Of a stretch of 64,000 nt of DNA, positions 37,408 to 47,952 are shown in pieces. Position 1 is the first letter of the stretch. Each line of letters starts with the position of its first letter. Source of the stretch: Chitinophagales bacterium (GTDB taxonomy: Bacteria > Bacteroidota > Bacteroidia > Chitinophagales > CAIODY01); assembly GCA_947452995.1 (NCBI GenBank), contig CANGEV010000002.1, forward strand, positions 65,172-129,171. Direction: 5' to 3'. The notes below the pieces were generated by a model. That model was given only the letters and a program-made list of their open reading frames with translations. It was not told the origin of the DNA and searched no databases. The position numbers were made by a program, and so were the translations under genes.

Positions 37408-39072
37408 TTATTTTTTACCGATCACGAGGTCGTGTGCAGCAGCCGTTTCGGAAGCTAGTTCATAGCCCGCATCATGATGACGGATAACGCCCATCGCTGG
37501 GTCGTTATGTAATACACGACGTAAGCGACGATCAGCAGCTTCAGTTCCATCCGCTACGATAACCATTCCAGCATGCAAGCTATAGCCCATTCCTACGCCA
37601 CCACCGTGGTGGAAAGAAACCCAGCTAGCACCGCCTGCTGTATTGATTAAAGCATTCAAAATCGGCCAGTCACCAACGGCATCCGAACCATCCTTCATCG
37701 CCTCTGTTTCACGGTTAGGTGAAGCAACAGAACCGGTATCTAAATGGTCGCGACCAATAACAATCGGAGCTTTCACTTTTCCAGTGCGCACTAATTCATT
37801 GAACAATAAACCAGCCTTCTCACGATCGCCCATTCCCAACCAGCAAATACGTGCTGGCAAGCCTTGGAAGGCAATTTTTTCTCTTGCCATCGTCAGCCAA
37901 CGATGTAAGCCTTTGTTTTCAGGGAATAACTCCATCAAGGCTTTGTCGGTGGTATAAATATCTTCCGGATCTCCGCTCAGCGCTACCCAACGGAACGGCC
38001 CTTTTCCTTCGCAGAACAAAGGACGGATATAAGCTGGAACGAAGCCTGGGAAGTCGAACGCATTTTTGATGCCGCGTTTGTCTTTTGCCTGTCCACGTAA
38101 GTTATTGCCGTAGTCGAAAGTGATAGCTCCACGTTTTTGTAATTCTAACATCAAATTAACGTGATGTGCCATGGTGTCCCAGCTCTTCTCCCGATAAGCT
38201 TCTGGATTGTTTTCACGGAATTTATTGGCTTCTTCCACCGACATATGTTCTGGGAAATAACCAATCAACTCATCATGTGCAGATGTTTGATCTGTAAGAG
38301 TATCTACTTTGATATTATTGTCTACAAGGTATTGCAATAAATCAACCGCATTTGCAACCACACCAATAGAAATCGCTTCTCCTTTTTCTTTCGCTTCCAA
38401 CGCCCATTTCACGCCTTCTTCGATACTGTGTGTCATCTTGTCGATATAACGCGTATCAATACGCTTTTGAATGCGCCAAGCCTCCACATCAGCAGCCAAA
38501 CACACACCTTCGTTCATCGTAATCGCTAAAGGCTGAGCGCCACCCATTCCACCTAATCCTGCTGTTACGTTCAATGTTCCTTTCAAAGTGCCATTGAAGT
38601 GTTTATTCGCTAAGCTTAAATAGGTTTCGTAGGTTCCTTGCACAATACCTTGCGAGCCGATATAAATCCAAGAGCCTGCCGTCATTTGTCCGTACATCAT
38701 CAAGCCCTTCTTTTCCAATTCGGTAAAATGATCCCAATTCGCCCAATTGCCAACAAGATTGGAGTTCGCAATCAAAACGCGTGGCGCATCGGGATGTGAA
38801 CGTAAGATGCCCACTGGCTTTCCGCTCTGTACCAATAAGGTTTGGTCTTCTTCCAAATTGCGTAAAGAAGCTAATATATTATCAAAAGATTCCCAGTCGC
38901 GGGCTGCCTTCCCACGGCCACCGTAGACGATGAGGTCTTCCGGACGTTCTGCCACTTCCGGATCCAAATTATTTTGAATCATACGGTAGGCTGCCTCTGC
39001 CACCCAATTCTTACAGGTTAAGGTATTGCCTGTTGGCGCTTTAATCGTTCTTTTGCCCGTAGGGAAACTCAT
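37408..39072 (-). CDS. hutU: Urocanate hydratase
   Basis: [95 protein letters not shown]. Start reassigned to MSFPTGKR, because the N-terminal extension to 39198 crosses a promoter and overlaps the divergent gene. Confidence 0.95.
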   Translation of the reverse strand: MSFPTGKRTIKAPTGNTLTCKNWVAEAAYRMIQNNLDPEVAERPEDLIVYGGRGKAARDWESFDNILASLRNLEEDQTLLVQSGKPVGILRSHPDAPRVLIANSNLVGNWANWDHFTELEKKGLMMYGQMTAGSWIYIGSQGIVQGTYETYLSLANKHFNGTLKGTLNVTAGLGGMGGAQPLAITMNEGVCLAADVEAWRIQKRIDTRYIDKMTHSIEEGVKWALEAKEKGEAISIGVVANAVDLLQYLVDNNIKVDTLTDQTSAHDELIGYFPEHMSVEEANKFRENNPEAYREKSWDTMAHHVNLMLELQKRGAITFDYGNNLRGQAKDKRGIKNAFDFPGFVPAYIRPLFCEGKGPFRWVALSGDPEDIYTTDKALMELFPENKGLHRWLTMAREKIAFQGLPARICWLGMGDREKAGLLFNELVRTGKVKAPIVIGRDHLDTGSVASPNRETEAMKDGSDAVGDWPILNALINTAGGASWVSFHHGGGVGMGYSLHAGMVIVADGTEAADRRLRRVLHNDPAMGVIRHHDAGYELASETAAAHDLVIGKK

Positions 39073-39090
39073 AATCGAAATTTTAGATTG

Positions 39091-39098
39091 CAAAAATA
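39091..39098 (-). promoter_or_regulatory. Bacteroidota -7 element upstream of hutU
   Basis: CAAAAATA = TATTTTTG on - strand, about 19 bp upstream of the reassigned ATG. Confidence 0.5.
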
Positions 39099-39154
39099 CA
39101 TAAACAAGTGGGTAGCTGAAAAGTTTTTCCAAGCCTTTTTGTATCTTGTAGATT

Positions 39155-41245
39155 ATGAAGCGTCGCTTGTTTTTCTTTTTCTTTCTCCTCCTAATCACGC
39201 TACACGCTGAGGCGCAAGACGGCTACCGGGAGCAGTCTTTGGGCAGTGGCGCCCCGAAAGTCGCTTGGTCATTCGCAGCCCTCGACGGAGCACACGCTCA
39301 GCAGGCCACCGTGCCGGGCAATGTCTATACCGACCTCCTGCAGGCACAACAGATTGACGATCCTTTCTTAGCCGACAATGCCGCCAAACTTCATTGGGTC
39401 GACACCACTACCTGGCTTTATACCTGCCGCTTCACCGTGGATAGCCTCCTGCTTCAAAAGCAACATCAAGCCATCGTGTTTGAAGGCCTCGACACCTACT
39501 GTGAAGTCTATCTCAACGATCATCTCGTGCATATTTGTGATAATATGTTTCGTACCTATTCCTTCGATTTAAGCGCTGCTTTGTTGCCGGGAGAGAACGT
39601 CCTAAGGATTAAATTTTATCCGGCTGAAACCATCGCGCGAAAGCGGCAGCAATATTTCGAAAAGGCGAATCAGTATGCCTTGCCAGAAGGGGAGCGTGTC
39701 TACCTACGGAAGGCGCAATATCAGTTTGGCTGGGACTTCGCACCACGGCTATTAGGTGTCGGGGTATGGCGGCCGGTCTATCTCCAAGCGTGGGATGATT
39801 TTAGGCTCGAAAATCTCTATGTCGAAACGAAGCAAATCGACTCGGTTGCGCATATGACCTTACATTTCACCGCTAATATTTCTGTAGATAGCTTTGAACG
39901 TAATACGCTTTTGTTCGTGCGTCGGCAGGGGGATGCGAGCAGTATCGTTCCGGTACGCAGCTTTTTGCTTCGCCTACAGAAAGGTCGCTCCGATCATACG
40001 CTCGACTTCAATATCCAAAACCCCGCGCTGTGGTGGCCCAACGAGCAAGGCGAACAGGCGATGTATGAGCTGTTGTGGCTAGATGCCAAAAACAAGAAAC
40101 AAGCCTATCTCGGCAACCTAGGGCATTGTAACTTCGGAGTGCGTAATGTAGCACTCGTGCAGCAGGCCGATTCATTGCAAAAGGGTAGCAGTTTTTACTT
40201 TGTGGTGAATGGTAAGCCGATTTATATGAAAGGCGCCAACTATGTGCCGATGGATGTCTTCCCTTCGCGGGTAAGGTCGGAAGATCGGCGGAAACTATTG
40301 CTGGCCGCGAAAGAGGCTCATATGAGTATGATCCGCATTTGGGGTGGTGGAATCTATGAATCCGATGATTTTTATTCGCTCTGTGATAGCCTAGGGATAA
40401 TGGTTTGGCAAGATTTTATGTATGCTTGTGCTATGTATCCTAAAATGATGAAACGTCCGAATTTAAGTTATGTAGATGTCTTTCATAGTGAAGAGGAATA
40501 CGAGTGGTATGATAACTTCGTCCGCATCGAAAAGCATCCTTGTCTGGCGCTCTGGTGCGGCAACAATGAGGTGGAAGAGGGTTGGTGGAATTGGGGATGG
40601 CAACGTAGTTTGAAGTATTCTGCTCATGACAGTGCCGCTGTCTGGCAGGCCTATCAAGAACGCTTTCATGAGGCCATTCCGAGTTTTTTAGCGGCGCAAC
40701 AGTCGATGGTTCCTTATGTTTCTTCCTCGCCGCAGATAGGCTGGGGGCATGCGGAATCTCTAACGCAAGGCGATAGTCATTATTGGGGTGTTTGGTGGGG
40801 GATGGAATCGTACGAAACCTATGCGCAGAAAGTACCGCGCTTTGCCAGCGAATTTGGGATGCAGAGCTGGCCTTGCTATAGCTCTATGCAAAAGTGCTTG
40901 CCAGATACAGCCCGTTCGCTTTTGAATAAAGCATTTGTCTTTCATCAAAAGCATCCAACCGGACAAGCCAATTTAGACGGCTATTTGAAAAGGTATCAGC
41001 TGTCGTATACTTCGTTTAAAGACTATCTGCTCGCAACACAAATCTTGCAGGCCGATGCCATGAAGACGGCACTGGAAGCACAACGCAAGGCTTCACCACA
41101 ATGTATGGGCAGTTTGATGTGGCAACTGAATGATTGTTGGCCTGGTGCAAGCTGGAGCCTCATCGATTATTACGGCGAAAAGAAAAAAGCCTATTATCGT
41201 GCGCAAGAATGCTTTGTGAAAAAATATCAAACTCCGCCACGATAA
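39155..41245 (+). CDS. Glycoside hydrolase family 2, beta-mannosidase-like
   Basis: Signal peptide; GH2 sandwich; [65 protein letters not shown]. Confidence 0.93.
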   Translation: MKRRLFFFFFLLLITLHAEAQDGYREQSLGSGAPKVAWSFAALDGAHAQQATVPGNVYTDLLQAQQIDDPFLADNAAKLHWVDTTTWLYTCRFTVDSLLLQKQHQAIVFEGLDTYCEVYLNDHLVHICDNMFRTYSFDLSAALLPGENVLRIKFYPAETIARKRQQYFEKANQYALPEGERVYLRKAQYQFGWDFAPRLLGVGVWRPVYLQAWDDFRLENLYVETKQIDSVAHMTLHFTANISVDSFERNTLLFVRRQGDASSIVPVRSFLLRLQKGRSDHTLDFNIQNPALWWPNEQGEQAMYELLWLDAKNKKQAYLGNLGHCNFGVRNVALVQQADSLQKGSSFYFVVNGKPIYMKGANYVPMDVFPSRVRSEDRRKLLLAAKEAHMSMIRIWGGGIYESDDFYSLCDSLGIMVWQDFMYACAMYPKMMKRPNLSYVDVFHSEEEYEWYDNFVRIEKHPCLALWCGNNEVEEGWWNWGWQRSLKYSAHDSAAVWQAYQERFHEAIPSFLAAQQSMVPYVSSSPQIGWGHAESLTQGDSHYWGVWWGMESYETYAQKVPRFASEFGMQSWPCYSSMQKCLPDTARSLLNKAFVFHQKHPTGQANLDGYLKRYQLSYTSFKDYLLATQILQADAMKTALEAQRKASPQCMGSLMWQLNDCWPGASWSLIDYYGEKKKAYYRAQECFVKKYQTPPR

Positions 41246-41282
41246 GCGATTATTTACTTATACTTGCTTTAGCGTTTGAACT

Positions 41283-42158
41283 ATGTTAGAAAATTTCGGA
41301 TTTAATTTAAGAAGTATGATCAGCCGTTTGATAGCTGTGAATATTGCTGTCTTTTTGCTGTATCGTATCGTTTTGGCCATTGTGGGTATGTCGGCTATCG
41401 CTAGTGCAGTAGCCTTTTGGGAGAATTTCTCTCTTCAATATATCCTGCTCAGCTCTAGCTGGCAGCATGTTTTAAGCCATCCATGGACACTCTTCACGCA
41501 TGCCTTTTTTCATCGCGATCTATGGCATCTGTTGATGAATGTGCTCTGCCTCTATGGCTTTGGGCGTATTACGGAGGACCTAGTAGGCTATAAGAAAATT
41601 TTACCGATCTATCTTTTCGGTGCATTAGGTGGGGCTTTGTTGTTTTTAATCGCCTTCAGTATCGTGCCTAGCTTCCGTCAGATGCCCGGTGTCGCTTTCG
41701 GCGCCTCCGGCGCTGTGATGGCAATCATGGCTGCCGCAGTTACCTTCGCACCACATTATGAGGTGAGTCTGCTCTTCCTCGGTAGAATACGTTTATTATG
41801 GGTGGTCTTCGGTATGGGAATCGTCGACTTTATCAATATCCCCATGCAGAACGCAGGTGGGCATATCGCCCATATCGGCGGCGCTTTGATGGGGTGGCTG
41901 TATGCCTATCAATTGCAAAAGGGACGCGACCTTGCACAGCCTTTGTATGTGGTATTTGATTTTGTTGCAACACTTTTTAAGCCGAAGCCCACCAAGCAAA
42001 CGCCTGTCTACAGACGCATGCAGGCTGACAAAGAAGTGAAAGAGAAAGTGCATGAGGAGAAAGTGAATGTGATCCTGGAGAAAATTTCAAAGTCGGGCTA
42101 CGAGAGTTTAAGCAAAGAAGAAAAAGATTTTCTGTTTAGTATCAGCAATAAAAAGTAA
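41283..42158 (+). CDS. Rhomboid-family intramembrane serine protease
   Basis: HAFFHRDLWHLLMNVLCLYGFG, GASGAVMAIMAAA (catalytic Ser), AHIGGALMGWLYA (catalytic His). Confidence 0.93.
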   Translation: MLENFGFNLRSMISRLIAVNIAVFLLYRIVLAIVGMSAIASAVAFWENFSLQYILLSSSWQHVLSHPWTLFTHAFFHRDLWHLLMNVLCLYGFGRITEDLVGYKKILPIYLFGALGGALLFLIAFSIVPSFRQMPGVAFGASGAVMAIMAAAVTFAPHYEVSLLFLGRIRLLWVVFGMGIVDFINIPMQNAGGHIAHIGGALMGWLYAYQLQKGRDLAQPLYVVFDFVATLFKPKPTKQTPVYRRMQADKEVKEKVHEEKVNVILEKISKSGYESLSKEEKDFLFSISNKK

Positions 42159-42166
42159 AGCGCCAA

Positions 42167-43282
42167 ATGGGAAATATACCTACCAAAACGAGTTGGATAC
42201 GGCGTTTGAGCGTATTGTTCAATCTTTTTCTGTTTATACTTTTAGTATTGACTTATCTGAACGCGTTCTTGAGTCCGAAGATTTTTTGGGTCATCGGCTT
42301 TCTGTCTTTGGCATTTCCTTATCTCTACTTGCTTAATTTCTTGGCCTTTATTTATTGGTTGGTACGTTGGAAGTCTTGGGTCTTTCTTTCCGGAATCGCC
42401 TTACTGGTCGGTATTCCTTTTGTGCTGCGTACCTTCTCCTTCGGCTTCAGCGTCGGCGACGGCAAAGCATCCTATCAGATGATCAAAGTGATGTCGTACA
42501 ATGTGCGCATCTTTGATTTGTATGAATGGGATAAGAAAGGCGATAATGAACGTAATATCATGAAACTCATTCAAAAGGAAAATCCAGATATTATTTGCTT
42601 TCAAGAATATTATAATACGTCGTCCGACATTCAGCCGAGTTATCATACCATGCTAGAACTCACGAAGGTCTTAGGCTATCCCTATCATTATTTTCAGATT
42701 ACCACCAAACTCCGCAAGACAGACGAATGGGGCATTGCTATCTTCTCCAAATTCCCTATTGTCGATTCTGGTCAGATCGACCTCGGTAAGACGCATAACT
42801 CCGCATCCTTTGCGGATGTGTTGATTCATAACAAACGCTATCGGGTGTTTAATATGCATCTGCAAAGTATCAAGTTGGCCGAACGTGAATATGCGTTTTT
42901 GGATAATGTAAAAATGGAGAATGAACGCGACTTCTCTGCCTCTAAAAATATTTTGCGCAAGATCAAACGCGCCTTCCTACGGAGAAGTGGACAGGCCGAT
43001 AAAGTGGCTGCCGCTATTGCCGCATCACCTTATGCAGTGATCGTTTGTGGAGATATGAATGATACACCGGCATCCTATACTTATACCGCAATTGGTAATA
43101 ATTTAACCGATGTGTTTCTACAGTCTGGCTTTGGCTTCGGAAAGAGTTATACCGGCTTGGTACCTACTTTAAGGATCGATTATATGTTCGTTTCTCCTAA
43201 AATAAAAAGCTGCTCTACCTATTTGGTAAAGCAGCCTTTCTCGGATCATTATCCTTTGATTTCAATTCTTGATCTGAATTAG
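42167..43282 (+). CDS. Endonuclease/exonuclease/phosphatase family membrane protein
   Basis: Three N-terminal TM segments; MSYNVRIFD, DIICFQEYY, VFNMHLQS, VCGDMNDTPASYTY, RIDYMFVSP, FSDHYPL. Confidence 0.92.
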   Translation: MGNIPTKTSWIRRLSVLFNLFLFILLVLTYLNAFLSPKIFWVIGFLSLAFPYLYLLNFLAFIYWLVRWKSWVFLSGIALLVGIPFVLRTFSFGFSVGDGKASYQMIKVMSYNVRIFDLYEWDKKGDNERNIMKLIQKENPDIICFQEYYNTSSDIQPSYHTMLELTKVLGYPYHYFQITTKLRKTDEWGIAIFSKFPIVDSGQIDLGKTHNSASFADVLIHNKRYRVFNMHLQSIKLAEREYAFLDNVKMENERDFSASKNILRKIKRAFLRRSGQADKVAAAIAASPYAVIVCGDMNDTPASYTYTAIGNNLTDVFLQSGFGFGKSYTGLVPTLRIDYMFVSPKIKSCSTYLVKQPFSDHYPLISILDLN

Positions 43283-45399
43283 TAACTCATCCCTAGATTA
43301 TAGAAAACGAAGCTCCACACGTCAGTATCTTCGTCGATCTGTTTGCTCAAAGGCTTACCAGCACCATGTCCGGCGCTTTTGTCGATACGTATCAAGGTTG
43401 GATTTTTTCCTGTATTGTTCTTTTGTAAGGTAGCCGCGAATTTGAAGCTATGTGCCGGAACAACGCGGTCGTCGTGATCTCCGGTAGTCACTAAGGTCGC
43501 TGGATAGGCTACCTTGCGTACATTGTGCAATGGTGAATACTTGATTAAATAGTTGAATGCGTCTTTAGAATCGCTATTTCCATATTCTACGCTCCAGCCC
43601 CAGCCAACTGTAAATTTATGATAACGCAACATATCCAACACCCCAACACCTGGTAAAGCAACTTTGAACAAATCAGGTCGCTGCGTCATACAAGCGCCGA
43701 TTAATAGGCCTCCATTACTTCTACCGCTGATCGCCAATTTGTTTTTAGAAGTATACTTGTTATTGATTAACCACTCTGCGGCAGTGATGAAATCATTAAA
43801 AACTTGTTGCTTGTTTTCCAACATACCTCCGCGGTGCCAAGTCTCGCCGTATTCATTCCCTCCACGGATATTCGGCATCGCATAAATTCCTCCATTTTCC
43901 AAAAAGAGCATACGCGAAGCTGAATAACTAGGGGTTAAGTTGATACTAAAACCACCATAAGAGTAGAGTAGACATGGGTTATTGCCATTGAGTTTTATTC
44001 CTTTCTTATGAACGATGAACATCGGTACTTTGGCCCCATCTGTTGAGGTATAAAATATCTGCTCCGTTACATAATCTTCAGGGTTATAGCATAGTTGCGG
44101 TGCTTTATACAAGGTGCTTTTACCGTCTTCACACATAAAATGAAAAATACTGGCTGGTGAAGTAAAGGTGTTAAAAGTATAATAGAATTCATTGTCCGTA
44201 CGTTCTCCTCCGAAGGAGCCTATTGTTCCTATTCCTGGCAGGTCGATGCTACGCGTTAGTTTACCATCGTAGTCGTACTCATTTACCAAGGCCTTTGCAT
44301 CCTGTAAGTAATGCGTGTAAAAATGATTCGCAGAAAGTCCAATACCATCCAAAACCATTTTTTGCTCAGGGACTATAATGGTCCAAGCTTCCGGATTTAC
44401 ATTATTGATATTCATGCGAACAAAATGTTTGTTCGGCGCATGATCATTCGTTAACACATATATTTCATCGCCTTTCGTATCTATCACGCTGTACTCATTT
44501 TTAAAACCTTCGAATAATAATTTCCACTCATTACCATCCATCTCTTTATACCACAACTCCGTACCATAGGTTCCTTCACTGATATCTAAGAAAAGAAATC
44601 GCTCTTCGTCGGTCGTATAAACGGAGTAGTAACGATGCGCATGTGTATTATCTTCATACACCACCTGATCTTCACTTTGCGGCGTACCCATGGTGTGGTA
44701 ATATACTTTTTGGAATACGCTTTCGTTGCTATACATTTTCTTCTCATCAGGCTTCGGATAGCCGCTGTAGAAGAAGCCATTGCCATGCCAGGTGGTGCCT
44801 CCAAATTTTACCCAACGGATGGTATCTGCCAAAACGCGACCACTGGCAAGGTCCTTTACATAAATCGTTTGCCAGTCGCTACCTGCAGCCGCAAGCGTAT
44901 AGGTCATTAAGGTGTTTTCTTTATTGAATTGCATGCCACCTAATGAAACCGTGCCATCCTTCGCATATTGATTTGGATCGATGAAAATCTCATCTGCAAT
45001 TTTTTTCGTCTCTGCGTTTTCTGGGTTTAAATTTTGACGGTAGATAACAGCTTGATTTTGCAGGCCGTCGTTTTTAGAATAGTAGAAGTAGTTTCCTTTC
45101 TTGAAGGGCGAGCCTATTTTGGTATAGTTTTGTAATTCCGTAAGACGGGATTTAATCTTGGCTTTATATGGAATCTGGCTGAGATAGGCTTGTGTAACGG
45201 AGTTCTCTTCATCTACCCATTGCGTCACTGCCTTTGCTGTATCATTTTCTAACCAACGATATGGATCGCTTACCTGGCGACCAAAATAATTATCTATCTG
45301 CTTTACTGTATCCGTTTTCGGATAGTGAATGGATTGTGCTTTGCTAAGTGAAATACTGCTTAACAACAAGCTTGCTAGTATATATAAATTTGTTCTCAT
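43279..45399 (-). CDS. S9A prolyl oligopeptidase
   Basis: Signal peptide from MRTNLYILASLL; SDPYRWLEND; catalytic GRSNGGLLIGACMTQRPDLF, DHDDRVVPAHSFKFAA, SAGHGAGKP. Confidence 0.94.
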   Translation of the reverse strand: MRTNLYILASLLLSSISLSKAQSIHYPKTDTVKQIDNYFGRQVSDPYRWLENDTAKAVTQWVDEENSVTQAYLSQIPYKAKIKSRLTELQNYTKIGSPFKKGNYFYYSKNDGLQNQAVIYRQNLNPENAETKKIADEIFIDPNQYAKDGTVSLGGMQFNKENTLMTYTLAAAGSDWQTIYVKDLASGRVLADTIRWVKFGGTTWHGNGFFYSGYPKPDEKKMYSNESVFQKVYYHTMGTPQSEDQVVYEDNTHAHRYYSVYTTDEERFLFLDISEGTYGTELWYKEMDGNEWKLLFEGFKNEYSVIDTKGDEIYVLTNDHAPNKHFVRMNINNVNPEAWTIIVPEQKMVLDGIGLSANHFYTHYLQDAKALVNEYDYDGKLTRSIDLPGIGTIGSFGGERTDNEFYYTFNTFTSPASIFHFMCEDGKSTLYKAPQLCYNPEDYVTEQIFYTSTDGAKVPMFIVHKKGIKLNGNNPCLLYSYGGFSINLTPSYSASRMLFLENGGIYAMPNIRGGNEYGETWHRGGMLENKQQVFNDFITAAEWLINNKYTSKNKLAISGRSNGGLLIGACMTQRPDLFKVALPGVGVLDMLRYHKFTVGWGWSVEYGNSDSKDAFNYLIKYSPLHNVRKVAYPATLVTTGDHDDRVVPAHSFKFAATLQKNNTGKNPTLIRIDKSAGHGAGKPLSKQIDEDTDVWSFVFYNLGMSY

Positions 45400-45401
45400 G
45401 C

Positions 45402-46277
45402 TTAAAATTTGAATTGTAAAACTTGCCAAGCGTCTTCTACGCGCTTGTTCTCCAATAACTCATGTGCTAGTTTGTGAAGGTGTTCTTCCAAATGTTCTTT
45501 AGCATACTGTTTTGTTAGGCTTACCACGAGTGCTTCAATAGTCGTACTATCTGCTTCTGGCATACTCGTCACATTGGCCAATTGACCGAGGTCGTTTCCT
45601 GTAAGGTAACGACTGTTTCGAATAGCCGCCGGTAACTGGTCGAAGCCGATACCGCATTTTTCATTTGGCTTGGGAATCGTGAAAAGCGCATCACCACTGG
45701 CTCTGCAATACCAATCGCCGCCCATACGTGCGACGAGGTCGATTTTGTTTGCGTCAATTCTTCCATCTTCACCCAACACCGCGTCATTTACATGCATTAA
45801 TACGATTTCGCATATGATTAAATTCCCGGCACCGCCTTCCATACCCGTTTCAATGATATCTTTTACGATACATTCAAATTGAACAGGCGACTCCGCAACA
45901 CGAAACGGTTTTACCTTCTCACTCGCAAGAGGAGTAAAGCCAGCCTTAACAAACTCACTGGTACCTGCAGGATATTCGCAACTGGCTAAGCTCATTTGCT
46001 GGACCATTTTATAATCTACCACATTGATGACCACTTCACTGTTCAAACGTACATTTTCTAAGGTATGTTTAATCGTGTTGTCGCGAACACGTCGTGCCGG
46101 ACTGAATACCAAGGTGGCAGGATTGCTACCGAAGGCGTTGAAGAAGGAGTAGGGGGCAAGGTTCATATTGCCTTCGCCGTCGATAGTACTTGCAAAAGCA
46201 ATCGGACGAGGAGCAATGGCACTCAACATATAGCCATGTAATTTAGCCGTGGCTACTTCTTTAGGATCTATGATCAT
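45402..46277 (-). CDS. Flavin reductase-like FMN-binding split-barrel protein
   Basis: MLSAIAPRPIAFASTIDGEGNMNLAPYSFFNAFGSNPATLVFSP. Start reassigned to MIIDPKEV, overlapping the lnt stop (ATGA). Confidence 0.88.
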   Translation of the reverse strand: MIIDPKEVATAKLHGYMLSAIAPRPIAFASTIDGEGNMNLAPYSFFNAFGSNPATLVFSPARRVRDNTIKHTLENVRLNSEVVINVVDYKMVQQMSLASCEYPAGTSEFVKAGFTPLASEKVKPFRVAESPVQFECIVKDIIETGMEGGAGNLIICEIVLMHVNDAVLGEDGRIDANKIDLVARMGGDWYCRASGDALFTIPKPNEKCGIGFDQLPAAIRNSRYLTGNDLGQLANVTSMPEADSTTIEALVVSLTKQYAKEHLEEHLHKLAHELLENKRVEDAWQVLQFKF

Positions 46278-47857
46278 ATCAGTCGTTTTATTAATTGTTC
46301 TCCGATTAATACCAATAATAAGATGGCGGCCAAGGCCACGAATTCCCATTCGAAGGTATCGCCATATTTGACAAAAATGGTTTCATCTTTAAAAAGTGGT
46401 ATTTCACTCTCGAGCGCACCTTCTTTCCACCAGCCCAGTTGATCGGTTATTTCACCTGTTGGTAAGATAAAGGCACTAATGCCGGTGTTCGCACTTCTCG
46501 CGATGCTACGATGACATTCAATTGCTCGAAGGGAAGCATAATGCAAATGTTGCCGATGTCCTTCTGTATTATCCCACCAACCGTCATTCGTCATAATTGC
46601 GATCATATTAGCTCCGTTACGTATGAAGGGGGTTAGATAAGATCCGAACACAGATTCATAACATATGGCGGGTGCAATACCGATTTGGTCTTTCCAAATT
46701 ACCGTGCGCTCTTCTTGTGTACCAAGATTCTGCACGCTACCGCCCATATCAATCATTGTTTTACCCAATAGCGGCACGACGATGCCAGGGTAGGGAATAC
46801 GTTCGACACCCGGCACTAATTTCGACTTATCATAACGTTGTAATGGCGTAAATGATTTGATATAAACAGCGCTATTAAAAAAGTCATAATAACTATCTCC
46901 ATTACCATAATGTGTGCTGGTGACAGTTTTCGGATAATGATATACTTCCATTATCGTGGCGCCTGTCAAAAGGCCCATATTCGGACGCTGGGCAGCAAAA
47001 TCATAGAGCAAATTAATTTGTTGTGTTCCAGTAGTATGGCCCCATTCTAATGAGTTGGGTAGTGCAGTCTCCGGCCAAATACATAAGGAGCTCCGTTCAT
47101 CCGTATGATGCGTGCTTAAGTCGATAAACTTCTTCAAAATCTTGTCGCCATTGCCTGCGTCAAATTTTTCATTGTAAGGATCTATATTCGGTTGTATGAC
47201 CGTCACGCGAATCTTCTCTGCTGTAGCATCGTTTTTTATTTTTTTCTCGAGTAAATGCCAGGAGATTGTCAATGGAAAGGCTAGTACCGCCAGGAAGGAG
47301 AAAAACCAAATGCGTTGCGTTGAGCCTTTGCTAAAGAAAATTTGTAACAGAATAAGATTCGAAAGTAAAATCCATAGTGAGCCTCCTATATGCCCAGTAA
47401 TAGAGTACCACTGTACCATCTGCGGATACATGGCCATGCCGTTACCAAGCGTTAGCCAAGGCCAGGTAAGCTCCCACGTAAGATGAATCTTTTCAAACGC
47501 TAGCCAAAAGATAATCCAGGAAACCCATCCGGCTACTTGCCCCCAGAAGCGCCTTATCAAGCGTGCCATGCTGAATGGAATACTCATCAATAAGCTGTTC
47601 AGCATGATTGCTGCAACGCCGCCGGCCACACTAGCCTTACAAACCCACCACGTACAAGCAGCATTCCAAAGTAATAATCCCCAATAACGCCAAATAAATC
47701 TGCCCAAGCCGTTTAATGATAATTCCTCAATCAAAAGAAAAGGGATCCAACCTACGAACAAAAAGCAAACAGCCGGTGAAGTAGGCCAGCCTATAAATAG
47801 AAGTCCTGCACCTAAAGTAGCTAATAGAAATGCCGTTAAGGAAGTCGATTTAATCAC
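46274..47857 (-). CDS. lnt: Apolipoprotein N-acyltransferase
   Basis: Multi-TM N-terminus; nitrilase domain with WPETALPN, YDKSKLVPGVERIPYP, AICYESVFG, TNDGWWDNTEGHRQHLHYASLRAIECHRSIARSANTGIS. Confidence 0.94.
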   Translation of the reverse strand: MIKSTSLTAFLLATLGAGLLFIGWPTSPAVCFLFVGWIPFLLIEELSLNGLGRFIWRYWGLLLWNAACTWWVCKASVAGGVAAIMLNSLLMSIPFSMARLIRRFWGQVAGWVSWIIFWLAFEKIHLTWELTWPWLTLGNGMAMYPQMVQWYSITGHIGGSLWILLSNLILLQIFFSKGSTQRIWFFSFLAVLAFPLTISWHLLEKKIKNDATAEKIRVTVIQPNIDPYNEKFDAGNGDKILKKFIDLSTHHTDERSSLCIWPETALPNSLEWGHTTGTQQINLLYDFAAQRPNMGLLTGATIMEVYHYPKTVTSTHYGNGDSYYDFFNSAVYIKSFTPLQRYDKSKLVPGVERIPYPGIVVPLLGKTMIDMGGSVQNLGTQEERTVIWKDQIGIAPAICYESVFGSYLTPFIRNGANMIAIMTNDGWWDNTEGHRQHLHYASLRAIECHRSIARSANTGISAFILPTGEITDQLGWWKEGALESEIPLFKDETIFVKYGDTFEWEFVALAAILLLVLIGEQLIKRLI

Positions 47858-47952
47858 GCTATCTGGAAATTTCTCTAAAATTAAAAATTTATCTCTGCTT
47901 CTACTTCAAAAGAAGCACAATCTTCAGTATTTTGTATCCAATTATTTGTACT

